Assembly (NCBI RefSeq): GCF_003363135.1 | Contig: NZ_QRBB01000001.1 | Span: forward strand, 2,082,501 to 2,146,500 | Length of the DNA stretch: 64,000 bases | DNA from: Alteriqipengyuania lutimaris | GTDB lineage: Bacteria > Pseudomonadota > Alphaproteobacteria > Sphingomonadales > Sphingomonadaceae | Direction: 5' to 3' | In this document: positions 44,944-55,067 of the stretch, one piece after another | Layout: the number at the start of each line of letters is the position of its first letter | How positions within the stretch are numbered: position 1 is the stretch's first letter | Translations under genes and position numbers: made by a program | The notes under the pieces: generated by a model | Database searches by the model: none | The model's input: only the letters and a program-made list of their open reading frames with translations | Told to the model about the DNA's origin: nothing

Positions 44944-45852
44944 ATGCACTTCGTGGAAACCGACGACGCGCGGCTGCGCATGGCGCTCGCTTCGATCCGC
45001 ACCGATATCGACGATGCGTTCGAGCAGCTTCTTCCCATGCCCGACGATACGCGCGCGCCGCTGGTCGAGGCGATGCGCCACGCCGCGATCGGCGGGGGCA
45101 AGCGGGTCCGCCCGCTGCTGCTGGTCGCCACCGCCACGATGCTGGGCGTTTCGCGCGAGGCCGCGGTGCTGGCGGGCGCGGCGGTCGAATCGATCCACGT
45201 CTATTCGCTGATCCACGACGATCTGCCGTGCATGGACGATGACGACATGCGCCGCGGCAAGCCGACGGTGCACAAGGCTTATGACGAGGCGACGGCGGTG
45301 CTGGCGGGCGACGCGCTCCATGCGCTGGCGTTCGAAATCCTGACCTTCGAGGGCGTGTCGACCGATCCCTTCATTCAGGCCGAGTTGACCCGCTGCCTCG
45401 CGCTGGCGAGCGGGATGGGCGGCATGGCGGGCGGGCAGGCGATGGACATGGCCGCGGAGAGCGCGACCTACGACCTGCACACGATCACGCGGCTGCAACA
45501 GCTCAAGACCGGCGCTCTGCTCACCGCGAGCGTGGAGATGGGCGCGATCCTCGCGCGGGTGCCGCCCGATGCGCGGTCGCACCTGATCAACTATGCGCGC
45601 GACATCGGCCTCGCCTTCCAGATCGCGGACGACCTGCTCGACCACGAAGGCGACGAGGACAAGGCGGGCAAGGCGCTGCGCAAGGACGATAGCCAAGGCA
45701 AGCAGACCTTCGTCTCGCTGATGGGGGCCGAGGCCGCGCGCAGCCAAGCCGAGGCACTGGTCGAGCAGGCCTGCGGCCACCTCGCGCAATATGGCGAAAA
45801 AGCCGGCATCCTGTGCGACCTTGCGCGCTATATTGTGGAGAGGGACCGGTGA
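44944..45852 (+). CDS. ispA: Farnesyl diphosphate synthase-type polyprenyl synthetase
   Basis: Condenses IPP with allylic diphosphates to farnesyl (or geranylgeranyl) diphosphate, feeding quinones, carotenoids and lipid carriers. It is 302 aa. The first aspartate-rich motif is DDLPCMD (92-98), the bacterial DDxxxxD form, and the second is DDLLD (229-233). GGGKRVRPLLL, HVYSLIHDDL and RRGKPTVHKAYDEATAVLAG are typical of IspA. Chain length is a likely but not certain call. coaD follows with a four-base overlap at the stop. Confidence 0.92.
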   Translation: MHFVETDDARLRMALASIRTDIDDAFEQLLPMPDDTRAPLVEAMRHAAIGGGKRVRPLLLVATATMLGVSREAAVLAGAAVESIHVYSLIHDDLPCMDDDDMRRGKPTVHKAYDEATAVLAGDALHALAFEILTFEGVSTDPFIQAELTRCLALASGMGGMAGGQAMDMAAESATYDLHTITRLQQLKTGALLTASVEMGAILARVPPDARSHLINYARDIGLAFQIADDLLDHEGDEDKAGKALRKDDSQGKQTFVSLMGAEAARSQAEALVEQACGHLAQYGEKAGILCDLARYIVERDR

Positions 45853-46376
45853 GTGCCAGTAAGAATCCGGAACGCGTAGGCATCTACCCCGGCACGTTCG
45901 ATCCGATCACGCGCGGCCATGCGGACATCATCCGCCGCGCCGCGCGTCTGGTCGACCGGCTGATCATCGGAGTCACCACCAACCCGTCGAAGAACCCCAT
46001 GTTCTCGACCGAGGAGCGCTTTGCGATGGTGGAGCGCGAGGTTGCGGGGATGGGGATCGACAATGTCGACGTCGTCGGATTCAACGCGCTGCTGGTCAAA
46101 TTCGCGCAGAAGCAGAAAGCAACCGTCATCATTCGCGGCCTGCGCGCGGTCGCGGACTTCGAATACGAATACCAGATGGCGGGCATGAACCAGCAGCTCG
46201 ACGACGATATCGAGACCGTGTTTCTGATGGCGGACGTGTCGCTGCAGCCGATCGCGTCGAAGCTGGTCAAGGAAATCGCGCTTTACGGCGGAGACATCGG
46301 GTGCTTCGTCAGCCCCGAGGTTCGCGACGATGTGGTTGCGCGGGTCGCGAAGATCGGCCCCAAGGGCGATTACTAG
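45849..46376 (+). CDS. coaD: Pantetheine-phosphate adenylyltransferase
   Basis: Adds AMP to 4'-phosphopantetheine, the penultimate step of CoA synthesis. It is 175 aa. The nucleotidyltransferase T/HxGH motif appears in GIYPGTFDPITRGHADII, and the substrate loop in KKATVIIRGLRAVADFEYEY form (KATVIIRGLRAVADFEYEY here) plus MADVSLQPIASKLVKEIALY are diagnostic. I start it at the GTG at 45849, which overlaps the ispA stop (GTGA) and has GGAGAGG upstream. The open frame is longer but lacks support. panB, earlier in the window, acts in the same route. Confidence 0.94.
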   Translation: MSASKNPERVGIYPGTFDPITRGHADIIRRAARLVDRLIIGVTTNPSKNPMFSTEERFAMVEREVAGMGIDNVDVVGFNALLVKFAQKQKATVIIRGLRAVADFEYEYQMAGMNQQLDDDIETVFLMADVSLQPIASKLVKEIALYGGDIGCFVSPEVRDDVVARVAKIGPKGDY

Positions 46377-46467
46377 ACGCGTCGCCCGCCGCCCATTCGT
46401 TCATTGCGCCGACAGCGCGGGCTTTGTATCGCCAGCCCATTCCGGATTTTCGTTTCCTGTGAGAAAT

Positions 46468-47172
46468 ATGTTCAAGACCCTCCTTTCCGCTGCCGTGCTC
46501 GCCGCGATGGCCGCCACGCCCGCCTTCGCGCAGGATGTTGAAGAGACCCTCGAAGAGGCGGCGACGCCTGCGCCGCGCGCTGCAGCGACCTACGCCCAGA
46601 TCGATTACAGCCTGCAGGCGGACCGCGAGAACATCCTGCTGCTCGACCTGTCGACCGGCCGCCGCGTCGCGATCCGCCTGATGCCCGACTGGGCGCCCAA
46701 CCATGTGGAGCGGATCAAGACGCTGACGCGCCAGGGCTTCTACGACGGCGTGGTGTTCCACCGCGTGATCGATGGCTTCATGGCACAGACGGGCGATCCG
46801 ACCGGCACCGGGCAGGGCGGGTCCGAGCTTCCCGACCTCGAGGAAGAGTTCAACCCGATGCCGCATGTGCGCGGCACGGTCTCGATGGCGCGCGCGCGGA
46901 CCGAAGACAGTGCGAACAGCCAGTTCTTCATCGTGTTCTATCCGCGCTTCAGCCTCGACCGGACCTACACCAATTTCGGCCGCGTGATCTCCGGCATGGA
47001 TGCGGTCGACGGGATCGCGCGCGGCGAGCCGCCCGGCAACCCGACGCGGATCGTGCAGGCGTCGCTCGCTTCGGACAATGCCCAGCCGCCGAGCCCTGCC
47101 GAGCTCGCACAGCCGCAGACCGGCGCACGCGAGATCACCGCCGACGACCTCAACGCGCCGCTCGAAGACTGA
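46468..47172 (+). CDS. Periplasmic peptidyl-prolyl cis-trans isomerase, cyclophilin type
   Basis: Exported cyclophilin of 234 aa that speeds up proline isomerisation during periplasmic folding. Residues 1-21 are a Sec signal peptide (cleavage after PAFA). The core has FYDGVVFHRVIDGFMAQTGD, GTGQGG and SMARARTEDSANSQFFIVF, the usual catalytic and binding residues. A strand-loop extension with acidic residues sits at the N-terminus, and the C-terminal 40 residues are polar and unstructured. The longer upstream frame would lose the signal peptide, so I start at 46468. It is followed by queA 37 bases on. Confidence 0.93.
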   Translation: MFKTLLSAAVLAAMAATPAFAQDVEETLEEAATPAPRAAATYAQIDYSLQADRENILLLDLSTGRRVAIRLMPDWAPNHVERIKTLTRQGFYDGVVFHRVIDGFMAQTGDPTGTGQGGSELPDLEEEFNPMPHVRGTVSMARARTEDSANSQFFIVFYPRFSLDRTYTNFGRVISGMDAVDGIARGEPPGNPTRIVQASLASDNAQPPSPAELAQPQTGAREITADDLNAPLED

Positions 47173-47209
47173 TCTCGCCTTCGCGCCTCCGGCGATGTAG
47201 CGCACCGGC

Positions 47210-48259
47210 ATGAAGGTCGATCTGTTCGATTTCGAGCTCCCGCCGGAGCGCATCGCGCTGCGCCCAGTTTCGCCTCGCGATTCCGCGAAAATGCTGGTGG
47301 TCGGTGGCGATGCGCCTTTCGACGACCGCCAGGTTTGCGATCTTCCCGACGTCCTGCGCGCGGGCGACGTCCTCGTCTTCAACGACACGCGCGTGATCCC
47401 CGCCCAGCTCGAGGGCGAGCGTATTCGCGAAGGCGCTAGCGGCGCCGCCATCGGCGCGACGCTGCACAAGCGGATCGATGCGCGGCGCTGGCAGGCCTTC
47501 GTCCGCAACGCCAAGCGGCTGCGCGCGGGCGAGCGGATCGCCTTCCCCGATGGTGTCGCCGCGATTGCCGAGGCACGCGCCGAGGATGGCAGCTGGACGC
47601 TGGCCTTCGAAGGCGACGAACCGGTCGAAGTGCTGCTCGAGCGGGCAGGGGCCATGCCGCTGCCCCCCTACATCGCCCAGAGGCGCGCGGCGGACGAGCG
47701 CGATGCGCAGGATTACCAGACGCTGTTCGCGCAGAAGGCGGGCGCGGTCGCCGCGCCGACCGCCGCACTGCACTTCACGCCCGATCTGATGGCGCGGCTC
47801 GAGGCTGCCGGAATCGCCACCGAAACGCTGACTCTCCATGTCGGTGCGGGCACCTTCCTGCCGGTAAAGGCGCAGGATACGGCGGATCACCGGATGCATG
47901 CCGAATGGGGCTCGATCACGCCGGAGGTTGCGGACAGGCTGAATACGGCGCGCGCCGAAGGCCGCCGGGTGATCGCGGTCGGCACCACCAGCCTGCGCCT
48001 GCTCGAAAGCGCGGCGGACGAGACCGGCACGATCCGGCCTTTCGCCGACGACACCGCCATCTTCATCACTCCGGGATACCGGTTTCGCGCCATCGACGGG
48101 CTGATGACCAATTTCCACCTCCCCAAGTCGACGCTGTTCATGCTGGTGAGCGCGCTGATGGGGCGCGAGCGCATGCTGGACGTCTACGCCCACGCGATCG
48201 ACAACGAATACCGCTTCTATTCCTACGGCGATTCGTCGCTGCTGCTGCCTCGGTCATGA
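47210..48259 (+). CDS. queA: tRNA preQ1(34) S-adenosylmethionine ribosyltransferase-isomerase QueA
   Basis: Converts preQ1 in tRNA to epoxyqueuosine using the ribosyl part of SAM. It is 349 aa. The N-terminal [20 protein letters not shown] and the later [32 protein letters not shown] and [19 protein letters not shown] are all characteristic. It is the upstream partner in the queuosine pathway to tgt, 3.5 kb further on. In many sphingomonads the two are adjacent. Here an ABC transporter pair, an outer-membrane protein and a small secreted protein separate them. Confidence 0.95.
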   Translation: MKVDLFDFELPPERIALRPVSPRDSAKMLVVGGDAPFDDRQVCDLPDVLRAGDVLVFNDTRVIPAQLEGERIREGASGAAIGATLHKRIDARRWQAFVRNAKRLRAGERIAFPDGVAAIAEARAEDGSWTLAFEGDEPVEVLLERAGAMPLPPYIAQRRAADERDAQDYQTLFAQKAGAVAAPTAALHFTPDLMARLEAAGIATETLTLHVGAGTFLPVKAQDTADHRMHAEWGSITPEVADRLNTARAEGRRVIAVGTTSLRLLESAADETGTIRPFADDTAIFITPGYRFRAIDGLMTNFHLPKSTLFMLVSALMGRERMLDVYAHAIDNEYRFYSYGDSSLLLPRS

Positions 48260-48413
48260 CCGGGCGATAGCTGCCGATCCATCGCCGCGCACAAGATCCG
48301 GGCGAACGGCGATGGAGCTTCTGCAACGCCGGGAAATCGGGAACAGGCGAATAGTCGTCCATTCTCCGCCCGGCTCCCTTGCAATAAAGATCGATCGCGC
48401 CAAATAGCGCGCC

Positions 48414-49361
48414 ATGTCCGAACCGATCCTAGAGCTCTCCGGCCTGACCAAGGTCTACCCCGGGGGCCTCAAGGCTCTCGACGATGTCGATCTGACGATT
48501 CGCAAGGGCGAGATTTTCGCGCTCCTCGGCCCCAACGGAGCGGGCAAGACCACGCTGATCGGCGCGGTGTGCGGCCTCGTGCGGCCGACCAGCGGGACCA
48601 TGCGCGCCTTCGGGCAGGACCTCGCGACCGACTGGCGCCGGGCGCGCGCCCGGATCGGCCTCGTCCCGCAGGAACTCAGCACCGACATGTTCGAGCCGGT
48701 GCAGCGTGCCGTCGCCTATTCGCGCGGGCTCTTCGGCCTGCCGCCCGACTCTGCGCGGGTCGAGGAAATCCTGCGCTCGCTCAGCCTGTGGGACAAGCGC
48801 GACAGCCGCATCATGCAGCTTTCGGGCGGGATGAAGCGCCGGGTGCTGATCGCCAAGGCGCTGGCGCACGAACCCGACCTGCTGTTCCTCGACGAACCGA
48901 CCGCGGGCGTCGATGTCGAACTGCGCAATTCGATGTGGCAGCAGATCGCAGCGCTGCGCGAACGCGGCGTCACCGTCATCCTGACCACGCATTACATCGA
49001 CGAGGCCGAGGAGATGGCCGACCGCGTCGGCATCATCCGCAAGGGCCGTATCCTGATGGTGGACGAGAAGGAGGCGATGATGGCGCGGCTCGGCCGCACC
49101 GAAGCCTACGTCACGCTCGCGCGGCCGCTCGACACCCTGCCGCCCGCCATTGCGCGCTTCCCGGTCGAACTGGAGGACGGCGGGCGCTCGATTTGCTATC
49201 GCGGCGGCGACGGTACGGGCAAGGGCCGCGAAGAGGTGGCGCAGCTGACCAAGGCGCTGATCGGCGAAGGCATCGACTATGTCGGCATTGACGTGCGCGA
49301 AAGCAGCCTCGAGGAGATTTTCGTCTCGCTGCTGGGCGAGGAAGAGGAGCAGCCGGCATGA
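48414..49361 (+). CDS. ABC transporter ATP-binding protein, ABC-2 exporter type
   Basis: Cytoplasmic ATPase of 315 aa energising an ABC-2 exporter. Walker A is GPNGAGKTT, the signature [14 protein letters not shown], Walker [13 protein letters not shown], and the switch histidine in [15 protein letters not shown]. The composition resembles the YadG/NodI-like group, which exports polysaccharide, lipid or drug-like molecules. The substrate is unknown. The stop overlaps the permease start by four bases. It is probably a separate transcript from queA, with 154 bases of promoter room between. Confidence 0.92.
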   Translation: MSEPILELSGLTKVYPGGLKALDDVDLTIRKGEIFALLGPNGAGKTTLIGAVCGLVRPTSGTMRAFGQDLATDWRRARARIGLVPQELSTDMFEPVQRAVAYSRGLFGLPPDSARVEEILRSLSLWDKRDSRIMQLSGGMKRRVLIAKALAHEPDLLFLDEPTAGVDVELRNSMWQQIAALRERGVTVILTTHYIDEAEEMADRVGIIRKGRILMVDEKEAMMARLGRTEAYVTLARPLDTLPPAIARFPVELEDGGRSICYRGGDGTGKGREEVAQLTKALIGEGIDYVGIDVRESSLEEIFVSLLGEEEEQPA

Positions 49362-50125
49362 CCTTCAACGCACGCTCCGCCTGGTCGATCTATCACCGCG
49401 AGCTGTGGCGCTTCCTGCGCACCGCCTTCCAGTCGGTGCTCGCCCCGGTGCTCACCACCTCGCTCTATTTCATCGTCTTCGGCGCTGCCATCGGCGGGCA
49501 GATGCCCGACCTCGGCGGGGTCGATTACGGCGCCTTCATCATTCCCGGCCTGCTGATGCTGACCCTGCTGGGCGAGACGACCAGCAATTCGAGCTTCGGC
49601 ATCTACATGCCGCGCTTCACGGGCACGATCTACGAATTGCTCTCCGCCCCCGTCGGCGTAGCCGAAACGCTGGCCGGCTTCGTGGGCGCGGCGGCGACCA
49701 AGAGCCTGATCCTCGCCGCGATCATCCTGCTGACGGCGCGGCTTTTTGTGCCTTACGAGATCGCGCACCCGATCCTGGCCGTGGGGTTCATCATCCTCGT
49801 CGCGTCGAGCTTTTCGCTGTTCGGCTTCATCCTGGGGATATGGGCGGACAGTTTCGAGAAACTGGGCATCATCCCGCTGCTGTTCCTGACCCCGCTGACC
49901 TTCCTCGGCGGCACGTTCTACTCGATCGACATGCTGCCGAGCCCGTGGGACCAGATCGCACTCGCCAACCCCATCGTCTATCTGGTCAGCGGGCTGCGCT
50001 GGACGTTCTACGGTTCGGCGGATGTCAGCATCTGGGTCTCGCTCGGCCTGACGCTGGCGTTCCTCGTCGGCTGCGTCGCGATCATCGCCTACATCTTCAA
50101 GACTGGCTGGCGGTTGCGCGATTGA
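49358..50125 (+). CDS. ABC-2 type transporter permease
   Basis: Membrane half of the exporter, 255 aa with six hydrophobic segments (first about residue 31-52). It carries [22 protein letters not shown] and the family-typical [19 protein letters not shown] near the end, with [19 protein letters not shown] between. It resembles the YadH/NodJ permeases that pair with the ATPase type found just upstream. It overlaps the ATPase gene by four bases and so is expected to be expressed in equal amounts. Confidence 0.92.
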   Translation: MTFNARSAWSIYHRELWRFLRTAFQSVLAPVLTTSLYFIVFGAAIGGQMPDLGGVDYGAFIIPGLLMLTLLGETTSNSSFGIYMPRFTGTIYELLSAPVGVAETLAGFVGAAATKSLILAAIILLTARLFVPYEIAHPILAVGFIILVASSFSLFGFILGIWADSFEKLGIIPLLFLTPLTFLGGTFYSIDMLPSPWDQIALANPIVYLVSGLRWTFYGSADVSIWVSLGLTLAFLVGCVAIIAYIFKTGWRLRD

Positions 50126-50144
50126 GCCGTTATTGGCGGGTCCT

Positions 50145-51107
50145 ATGTCTCGAACCACGTTGCTCGCCGCAGTTGGCGTCTGCCTGATCGCCGCTCCGGC
50201 ATACGCCGAAAGCCCGCCCGCCGCGATCCCTCCAGAAGTCGAGGCGATGATCGATGCCGCGATCGCCACCGGCGATCCGAAAAAGGTCGAGACGGTCATC
50301 GCCCTGGCCAAGCAGACGCAGCCCGACAGCGCGGACGCGATCGAGCAGATCGCGGTCGCATGGCGCGCCGAACAGAACGAGGCGAAGCGTCTTGCCGAAG
50401 CCGAGAAGGAAGAGGAGATCCGCCAGGCGGGGCTGCTCGACCTGTGGAGCGGGGAAGGGCAGATCGGCGGGTTCGTATCGACCGGCAACAGCGACGACAC
50501 CGGCCTGTCGCTCGCCCTCAAGCTCAAGCGCGAGGGGATCGACTGGACCCATGCCCTGCGCGCGACCGCCGATTACCAGCGCTCGAACGGTCTCACCAGC
50601 CGCGAGCAGTATCTGGTCGCCTACGAACCCAGGTTTCAGATGGGCGAGAACCTGTTCGCCTATGGCCTCGCCCAGTTCGAACGTGACCGCTTCCAGGGGT
50701 TCGACAATCGCTATGCCGTGTCCGGCGGTATAGGTTACAAGCTGCTCGACAGCGATGACGCCAGTCTGGCGATCAAGGCCGGCCCCGCGTTTCGCGTGAC
50801 CGATCGCACCGACGGCACGAGCGTCAGCCGCATTGCGGCGCTGCTGGGTGCCGATTTCGACTGGAAGATCTTCGACCGTGTCACACTGACTCAGGATGCG
50901 AATGCCGTCGCCGAAACCGGCGGTGCGGCGGTCGCCATCATCGACAGCAACAACACCACGCTGAACCTGCTGAGCGGCCTCGAATTCAAGGTCAGCGACA
51001 GGCTGCGCTCGCGCCTGTCCTACCAGCTAGAATACGACAGCAACTCCGGGCCCGACGTCGAATCGACCGACACCATCACCCGTTTCACGCTCGTCTACGG
51101 GTTCTGA
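50145..51107 (+). CDS. DUF481 outer-membrane beta-barrel protein
   Basis: Exported protein of 320 aa. Residues 1-21 are a Sec signal (cleavage after APAYA). A coiled, charged stretch at about 75-100 (NEAKRLAEAEKEEEIRQ) is followed by the DUF481 barrel: GQIGGFVSTGNSDDTGLSLA, LKLKREGIDWTHALRATADY, alternating strands with aromatic ends and a closing TRFTLVYGF with terminal phenylalanine, typical of outer-membrane proteins. Function is not established. The gene starts 20 bases after the ABC permease. I chose the second ATG at 50145, because the first adds four unlikely residues before the signal. Confidence 0.85.
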   Translation: MSRTTLLAAVGVCLIAAPAYAESPPAAIPPEVEAMIDAAIATGDPKKVETVIALAKQTQPDSADAIEQIAVAWRAEQNEAKRLAEAEKEEEIRQAGLLDLWSGEGQIGGFVSTGNSDDTGLSLALKLKREGIDWTHALRATADYQRSNGLTSREQYLVAYEPRFQMGENLFAYGLAQFERDRFQGFDNRYAVSGGIGYKLLDSDDASLAIKAGPAFRVTDRTDGTSVSRIAALLGADFDWKIFDRVTLTQDANAVAETGGAAVAIIDSNNTTLNLLSGLEFKVSDRLRSRLSYQLEYDSNSGPDVESTDTITRFTLVYGF

Positions 51108-51114
51108 GCCAACC

Positions 51115-51630
51115 TCAGTCGGCGATGCATACGCGGAAGGGCACGTCGTCGTTCTCGGCACTGCCGAGTTCGAGGAACAGCGCCATCACGCCCGCGAGGT
51201 TTTGCGGCGGCAACGGGGCAAGTTCGGCCAGCAGGCGGTCGGCGATGCGGCAGCGCTCCGCGTCGAAACCGCGCGCGATCGCCAGCGCCGCGGCCGGAGC
51301 GATCGCGGACTTGGCGATATTCTCGAACCGTCCGTCGACCGGCAGGCTGGTGCCCGCGAAGCGCTGCGCCGCATTGCGGGCACGCGGCCATGCACGATCG
51401 GCCTGCGGCTCGAGCTTTTGCTGGAGCGCGTCCGACCGGCTGCCGAGGAAGGCATCGCCCGGCAGCACCTTGGCACAGCGCGTTTCGAGCGCGGCAATCA
51501 GGTCCGGCAGGACATAGGCGACGACCGCCTCGTTCTCCGCCGGGGTGATGCAGGGGCGCTGCTGGGTCTGGGCGGCTGCCGACGTGCTCGCGGCGAAGAG
51601 GCACGCGGCTGCGGCGAAGGGGCGGATCAT
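51115..51630 (-). CDS. Hypothetical secreted protein
   Basis: Unrecognised 171-aa protein with a Sec signal at residues 1-20 (cleavage after STSAAA). The mature part is rich in alanine and leucine, contains four cysteines and looks helical. There are no enzymatic motifs. The GAGGA ten bases upstream supports the ATG at 51630, while the longer frame begins in the tgt promoter region. It is convergent with the DUF481 gene, the stops being seven bases apart, and divergent from tgt. Function unknown. Confidence 0.7.
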   Translation of the reverse strand: MIRPFAAAACLFAASTSAAAQTQQRPCITPAENEAVVAYVLPDLIAALETRCAKVLPGDAFLGSRSDALQQKLEPQADRAWPRARNAAQRFAGTSLPVDGRFENIAKSAIAPAAALAIARGFDAERCRIADRLLAELAPLPPQNLAGVMALFLELGSAENDDVPFRVCIAD

Positions 51631-51742
51631 GGTCTCGTGGTCCTCGATGGGTTCGCCGTGGTGCCTGCGCCCGGTCCGGTGAGCAAATCGTGAATGGAGA
51701 GCACGTCGACAATCGCGCCGCGCTATCCTAGCGAGCGTGGCG

Positions 51743-52873
51743 ATGAGCACCCGTTTCGACTTTCAGATTTCCGCCACCGGCGGTGCCGCGCGCACCGGGA
51801 CGATCCGGATGATGCGCGGCGAAATCCGCACGCCCGCCTTCATGCCGGTCGGCACGGCCGCGACGGTGAAGGGCATGAAGCCCGAGGCCGTGCGCGCTGC
51901 CGGCGCGGACATCATCCTCGGCAATACCTACCACCTGATGCTGCGCCCGGGGGCGGAGCGGATGGCGAAGCTGGGCGGGCTCCACACATTCATGAACTGG
52001 GATCGTCCGATCCTGACCGATAGCGGCGGATACCAGGTGATGAGCCTGTCGGACCTCAACAAGCTGACCGAGGAAGGCGTGGAGTTCCGCAGTCATCTCG
52101 ATGGCAGCAAGCACATGCTGACGCCGGAACGCAGCATGGAAATCCAGCGCCTGCTCGGCAGCGATATCGTGATGGCGTTCGACGAATGCCCGCGCGCCGA
52201 CCGGCCGCTGAGCGAGATCGAGGCGAGCATGGAGATGTCGATGCGCTGGGCAAAGCGCAGCCGCGATGCCTTCGACGCCGGGGGCGAACATGCGGAGCGT
52301 GCCGCGCTGTTCGGTATCCAGCAGGGCGCGCTCGACGAAGGGCTGCGCCAGCGCTCCGCCGACGCTCTGCGCGAGATCGGCTTCGATGGCTATGCGATTG
52401 GCGGGCTCGCGGTGGGCGAGGGGCAGGAGGCGATGTTCGCCACACTCGACTTCGCGCCCGCACAGCTGCCCGAGGATGCGCCGCGCTACCTCATGGGGGT
52501 GGGCAAGCCCGACGATCTGGTCGGCGCGGTCGAGCGCGGGGTCGACATGTTCGACTGCGTGCTGCCGACCCGCTCGGGCCGCAACGGGCAGGCCTTCACC
52601 TGGAACGGACCTATGAACCTGCGCAATGCGCGCTTCGCGGAAGACACCGGCCCGCTCGACGATCGCTGCGCCTGCCCCACCTGCGCAACCTACAGCCGCG
52701 CCTATCTCCACCACCTGATCAAGTCGGGCGAGATGCTGGGCGCGATGCTGCTGACCGAGCACAATATCGGCTTTTACCAACAGCTGATGGCGGCGATGCG
52801 CGCGGCCATCGCCGACGATCGCTTCGCGGCCTTTGCGAGGGAGTTCCGCAGTACCTATCTGAAACAGGCATGA
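51743..52873 (+). CDS. tgt: tRNA-guanine transglycosylase
   Basis: Swaps guanine for preQ1 at the wobble position of tRNAs with GUN anticodons. It is 376 aa. The active-site aspartates are Asp93 in [13 protein letters not shown] and Asp271 in [14 protein letters not shown]. Zinc ligands are Cys309, Cys311 and Cys314 in CACPTC plus the following histidine. The start could also be a GTG two codons earlier. The gene is followed by the M50 protease gene with a four-base overlap (ATGA). It works in the same pathway as queA in this window. Confidence 0.95.
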   Translation: MSTRFDFQISATGGAARTGTIRMMRGEIRTPAFMPVGTAATVKGMKPEAVRAAGADIILGNTYHLMLRPGAERMAKLGGLHTFMNWDRPILTDSGGYQVMSLSDLNKLTEEGVEFRSHLDGSKHMLTPERSMEIQRLLGSDIVMAFDECPRADRPLSEIEASMEMSMRWAKRSRDAFDAGGEHAERAALFGIQQGALDEGLRQRSADALREIGFDGYAIGGLAVGEGQEAMFATLDFAPAQLPEDAPRYLMGVGKPDDLVGAVERGVDMFDCVLPTRSGRNGQAFTWNGPMNLRNARFAEDTGPLDDRCACPTCATYSRAYLHHLIKSGEMLGAMLLTEHNIGFYQQLMAAMRAAIADDRFAAFAREFRSTYLKQA

Positions 52874-53592
52874 GCTATCTGGCAGAGCAGGACCGGCAGC
52901 AGCGCATCGCGCTGCTCGTGATTCTCGGGCTGGGATCGCTGATGCTGTGGCAGACGCCCTTCGGCGCGATCCTGCTCTATCCCTTCACCATCCTGACCAC
53001 GTGGTTCCACGAGATGGGGCACGGTCTCGCGGTTCTGGCGATGGGCGAACGCTTCGTCGAGCTGCAGATCTATCCCGATGGCTCGGGCGTTGCCGTCTCG
53101 CAGGTCTCCCGGGGCAGGACGCTGCTGCAGGAAGCGATCATCGCCGCGGGCGGCCCCATCGGCCCCGCGCTGGCGGGGGCGGCGCTCATCGCCTCATCAC
53201 GCACCCTGAATGCCAGCAGGATCGCGCTCGCCGTGCTGGGCGCGACGCTGCTCGTCACCACGCTGATCTGGGTGCGCAGCTTTACGGGCTGGCTGGTGCT
53301 GCCCGCCACGGGCCTCGCGATTCTGGCCATCGCGCGGCGCGCGAATGCCGACCAGCAGCGTTTCGCGATCCAGCTGCTGGGCGTCCAGGCGATCATCAGC
53401 GTATGGGCGCAGTCGGGCTATCTCTTCAGTCGGGGAGGGACGCTGGGCGGAATAGCGCAGGTATCGGACACCGAAGCCATCGCACAGGCCCTGCTGCTGC
53501 CCTACTGGTTCTGGGCCATCGTGCTGAGCGCAGCGAACATCGCGCTGCTGTGGTGGAGCTTTCGCTACGCCTTCAGGCGCTCGCGCCGCTAG
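52870..53592 (+). CDS. M50-type membrane metallopeptidase
   Basis: Inner-membrane zinc protease of 240 aa with six or so hydrophobic helices. The zinc site is HEMGH (His47, Glu48, His51) in [16 protein letters not shown], and [16 protein letters not shown] follows as in M50B proteins. These usually cleave membrane proteins within the lipid layer, and members of this subgroup can also act on unrelated targets. The start ATG overlaps the tgt stop by four bases, so the gene is translationally coupled to it. The end overlaps the convergent 69-aa gene by 20 bases. The substrate is unknown. Confidence 0.85.
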   Translation: MSYLAEQDRQQRIALLVILGLGSLMLWQTPFGAILLYPFTILTTWFHEMGHGLAVLAMGERFVELQIYPDGSGVAVSQVSRGRTLLQEAIIAAGGPIGPALAGAALIASSRTLNASRIALAVLGATLLVTTLIWVRSFTGWLVLPATGLAILAIARRANADQQRFAIQLLGVQAIISVWAQSGYLFSRGGTLGGIAQVSDTEAIAQALLLPYWFWAIVLSAANIALLWWSFRYAFRRSRR

Positions 53593-53782
53593 CAGGCGCT
53601 TCGGTCTCGATCCCGGGTCGGGTCTTCTCGCGCATTTCCAGAACCGTGCCGCGATAGGGCACGAACGTGCCTCCGGGATCGAGAAAGCCCGCGCCGATCC
53701 GATTGGCGGCGGCCTGCGCCTGGCCGAGCGTGGAGTACCACTTGCCACGGCGTCTGGGGGTCAGAAATCGGTACTCGATCAT
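53573..53782 (-). CDS. Small hypothetical protein, 69 aa
   Basis: A 69-residue protein starting MIEYRFLTPRRRGKWYSTLG, soluble and basic. It has no recognised domain. It resembles small conserved sphingomonad hypothetical proteins in its YRFLTPRRRGKWY start, which is an impression rather than a measurement. The longer frame upstream reaches the rpsD terminator region. The tail overlaps the M50 protease gene by 20 bases on the other strand. There is no clear ribosome binding site. Confidence 0.55.
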   Translation of the reverse strand: MIEYRFLTPRRRGKWYSTLGQAQAAANRIGAGFLDPGGTFVPYRGTVLEMREKTRPGIETEAPASGASA

Positions 53783-53855
53783 CGCGTTTAGCGAATGCCG
53801 ATTTCGCGCCCCTGTTCCAACCAACCGTCTGATTTCGCTTCGGTTCGTCGCAAAC

Positions 53856-53886
53856 AAAAAGGGCGGCCCAGAAAGGACCGCCCCTT
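53856..53886 (-). terminator. Rho-independent terminator of rpsD
   Basis: On the minus strand a stem of GGGGCGGTCC with GGGCCGCCC (TTTC and TG in the loop) is followed by TTTTTGTTT. It begins 24 bases after the rpsD stop. Clear structure and T-run. Confidence 0.88.
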
Positions 53887-53910
53887 GTAATCGTGTCGGT
53901 GGAAAACCGA

Positions 53911-54525
53911 TCAGCGCGAATAGAATTCGACGATCAGGTTGGGTTCCATCGTGACGGGGTAGGGCACCTCGTCGAGCTTGGGCACGCGGGTGAAGGTCAC
54001 CTTGTCGGTGCCTTCGGGCGCCACGTAGTCGGGGATGTCACGCTCGGGCAGGCTCTGCGCTTCGATCACCAGCGCCATGTCCTTGGCCTTCGCACCGAGG
54101 CCGATCACGTCGCCCACTTCGACGCGGCGGCTCGGAATGTCGCACTTGCCGCCATTGACGGTGATGTGCCCGTGGTTGACCAGCTGGCGCGCGGCGAAGA
54201 TCGTCGGCGCGAACTTGGCGCGATAGACGACCATGTCGAGGCGCTGTTCGAGCAGGCCGATCAGGTTCTGGCCGGTATCGCCCTTGATACGCGCGGCTTC
54301 CTGGTAGGTGCGCTTGAACTGCTTCTCGGTCACGTCGCCGTAGTAGCCCTTGAGCTTCTGCTTGGCGCGCAGCTGCAGGCCGAAGTCGGACATCTTGCCC
54401 TTGCGGCGCTGGCCGTGCTGGCCGGGGCCGTAGGACCGCTTGTTGACCGGCGAGTTCGGGCGACCCCAGATGTTCTCGCCCATCCGGCGATCGAGCTTGT
54501 ACTTGGCGCTCTTGCGCTTCGACAT
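53911..54525 (-). CDS. rpsD: 30S ribosomal protein S4
   Basis: Primary rRNA-binding protein that nucleates assembly of the small subunit body. It is 204 aa. The S4 RNA-binding domain is clear: [30 protein letters not shown], and the N-terminal [16 protein letters not shown] stretch, all of alphaproteobacterial type. GAAGGA eight bases before the ATG. It stands alone here, not in the alpha operon with rpsK and rpoA, which is normal in alphaproteobacteria. A promoter candidate lies about 153 bases upstream, leaving a long 5' leader that could allow autoregulation, as S4 does elsewhere. Confidence 0.97.
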   Translation of the reverse strand: MSKRKSAKYKLDRRMGENIWGRPNSPVNKRSYGPGQHGQRRKGKMSDFGLQLRAKQKLKGYYGDVTEKQFKRTYQEAARIKGDTGQNLIGLLEQRLDMVVYRAKFAPTIFAARQLVNHGHITVNGGKCDIPSRRVEVGDVIGLGAKAKDMALVIEAQSLPERDIPDYVAPEGTDKVTFTRVPKLDEVPYPVTMEPNLIVEFYSR

Positions 54526-54677
54526 AATTCATCCTTCGATTTGCTGGACCGCGCCATTCGCGGCCATTCAACCCGGCATCGCACCGATGGAGCAATTCTC
54601 CATCGCGGCCACCGCTTCACCGGGGTGCGGGGCCAATTTCGTGAGGCTTTGTTGGAAAGCTCGCGAGCGAAGCGCGG

Positions 54678-54705
54678 CACATAGCAATTTTGGCCTGACC
54701 GTCAA
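54678..54705 (-). promoter_or_regulatory. Candidate promoter of rpsD
   Basis: On the minus strand TTGACG (54700-54705) and TATGTG (54678-54683) are 16 bases apart. The -35 is close to consensus, the -10 is moderate. It would give a 5' leader of about 145 bases before rpsD, and lies in the gap to the divergent chorismate mutase gene. Confidence 0.45.
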
Positions 54706-54746
54706 GGTCTCGACAGTCCGCGCGGAGCGAGGCAGAGCCGCAGGTC

Positions 54747-55067
54747 ATGAGCGATACCGTTTTAGCACCCGAAGAATGCGAAACCATGGCCGAAGTGCGC
54801 GCGGGCGTCGACGCGCTCGACCGCGAGCTGATGCAGTTGATCGCAGTCCGCTTCGGCTATATGCGCGCCGCCGCGCGGATCAAGCCCGACCGGGGACATG
54901 TGCGCGACGAAGCGCGTAAGGCGCAGGTGATTGAAAACGTGCGCGAAGATGCGCGGCGCGAGAACCTACCCGAAGAAGCGATCGGCGATATTTGGGAAGC
55001 CCTTGTCGAGGCGTCGATCGCCTACGAAATGATCGAATGGGACCGGATCAGGGGCGGCGCGAGCTGA
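54747..55067 (+). CDS. Chorismate mutase, AroQ type
   Basis: Small helical enzyme of 106 aa turning chorismate to prephenate in phenylalanine and tyrosine synthesis. The signature is VRAGVDALDRELMQLIAVRFGYMRAAARIK (shown in part), with an arginine and lysine set at the active site, and DEARKAQVIENVREDAR. A PchB-like isochorismate pyruvate lyase is the alternative, as the two have nearly the same fold, but nothing nearby suggests salicylate synthesis. It is divergent from rpsD. The tail overlaps the convergent small secreted-protein gene by 20 bases. Confidence 0.85.
   Translation: MSDTVLAPEECETMAEVRAGVDALDRELMQLIAVRFGYMRAAARIKPDRGHVRDEARKAQVIENVREDARRENLPEEAIGDIWEALVEASIAYEMIEWDRIRGGAS

Noticed and set aside
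48260..48413. Small minus-strand frames between queA and the ABC gene
   Set aside because: No ribosome binding site, arginine/serine-rich composition and overlap with both neighbours' ends.
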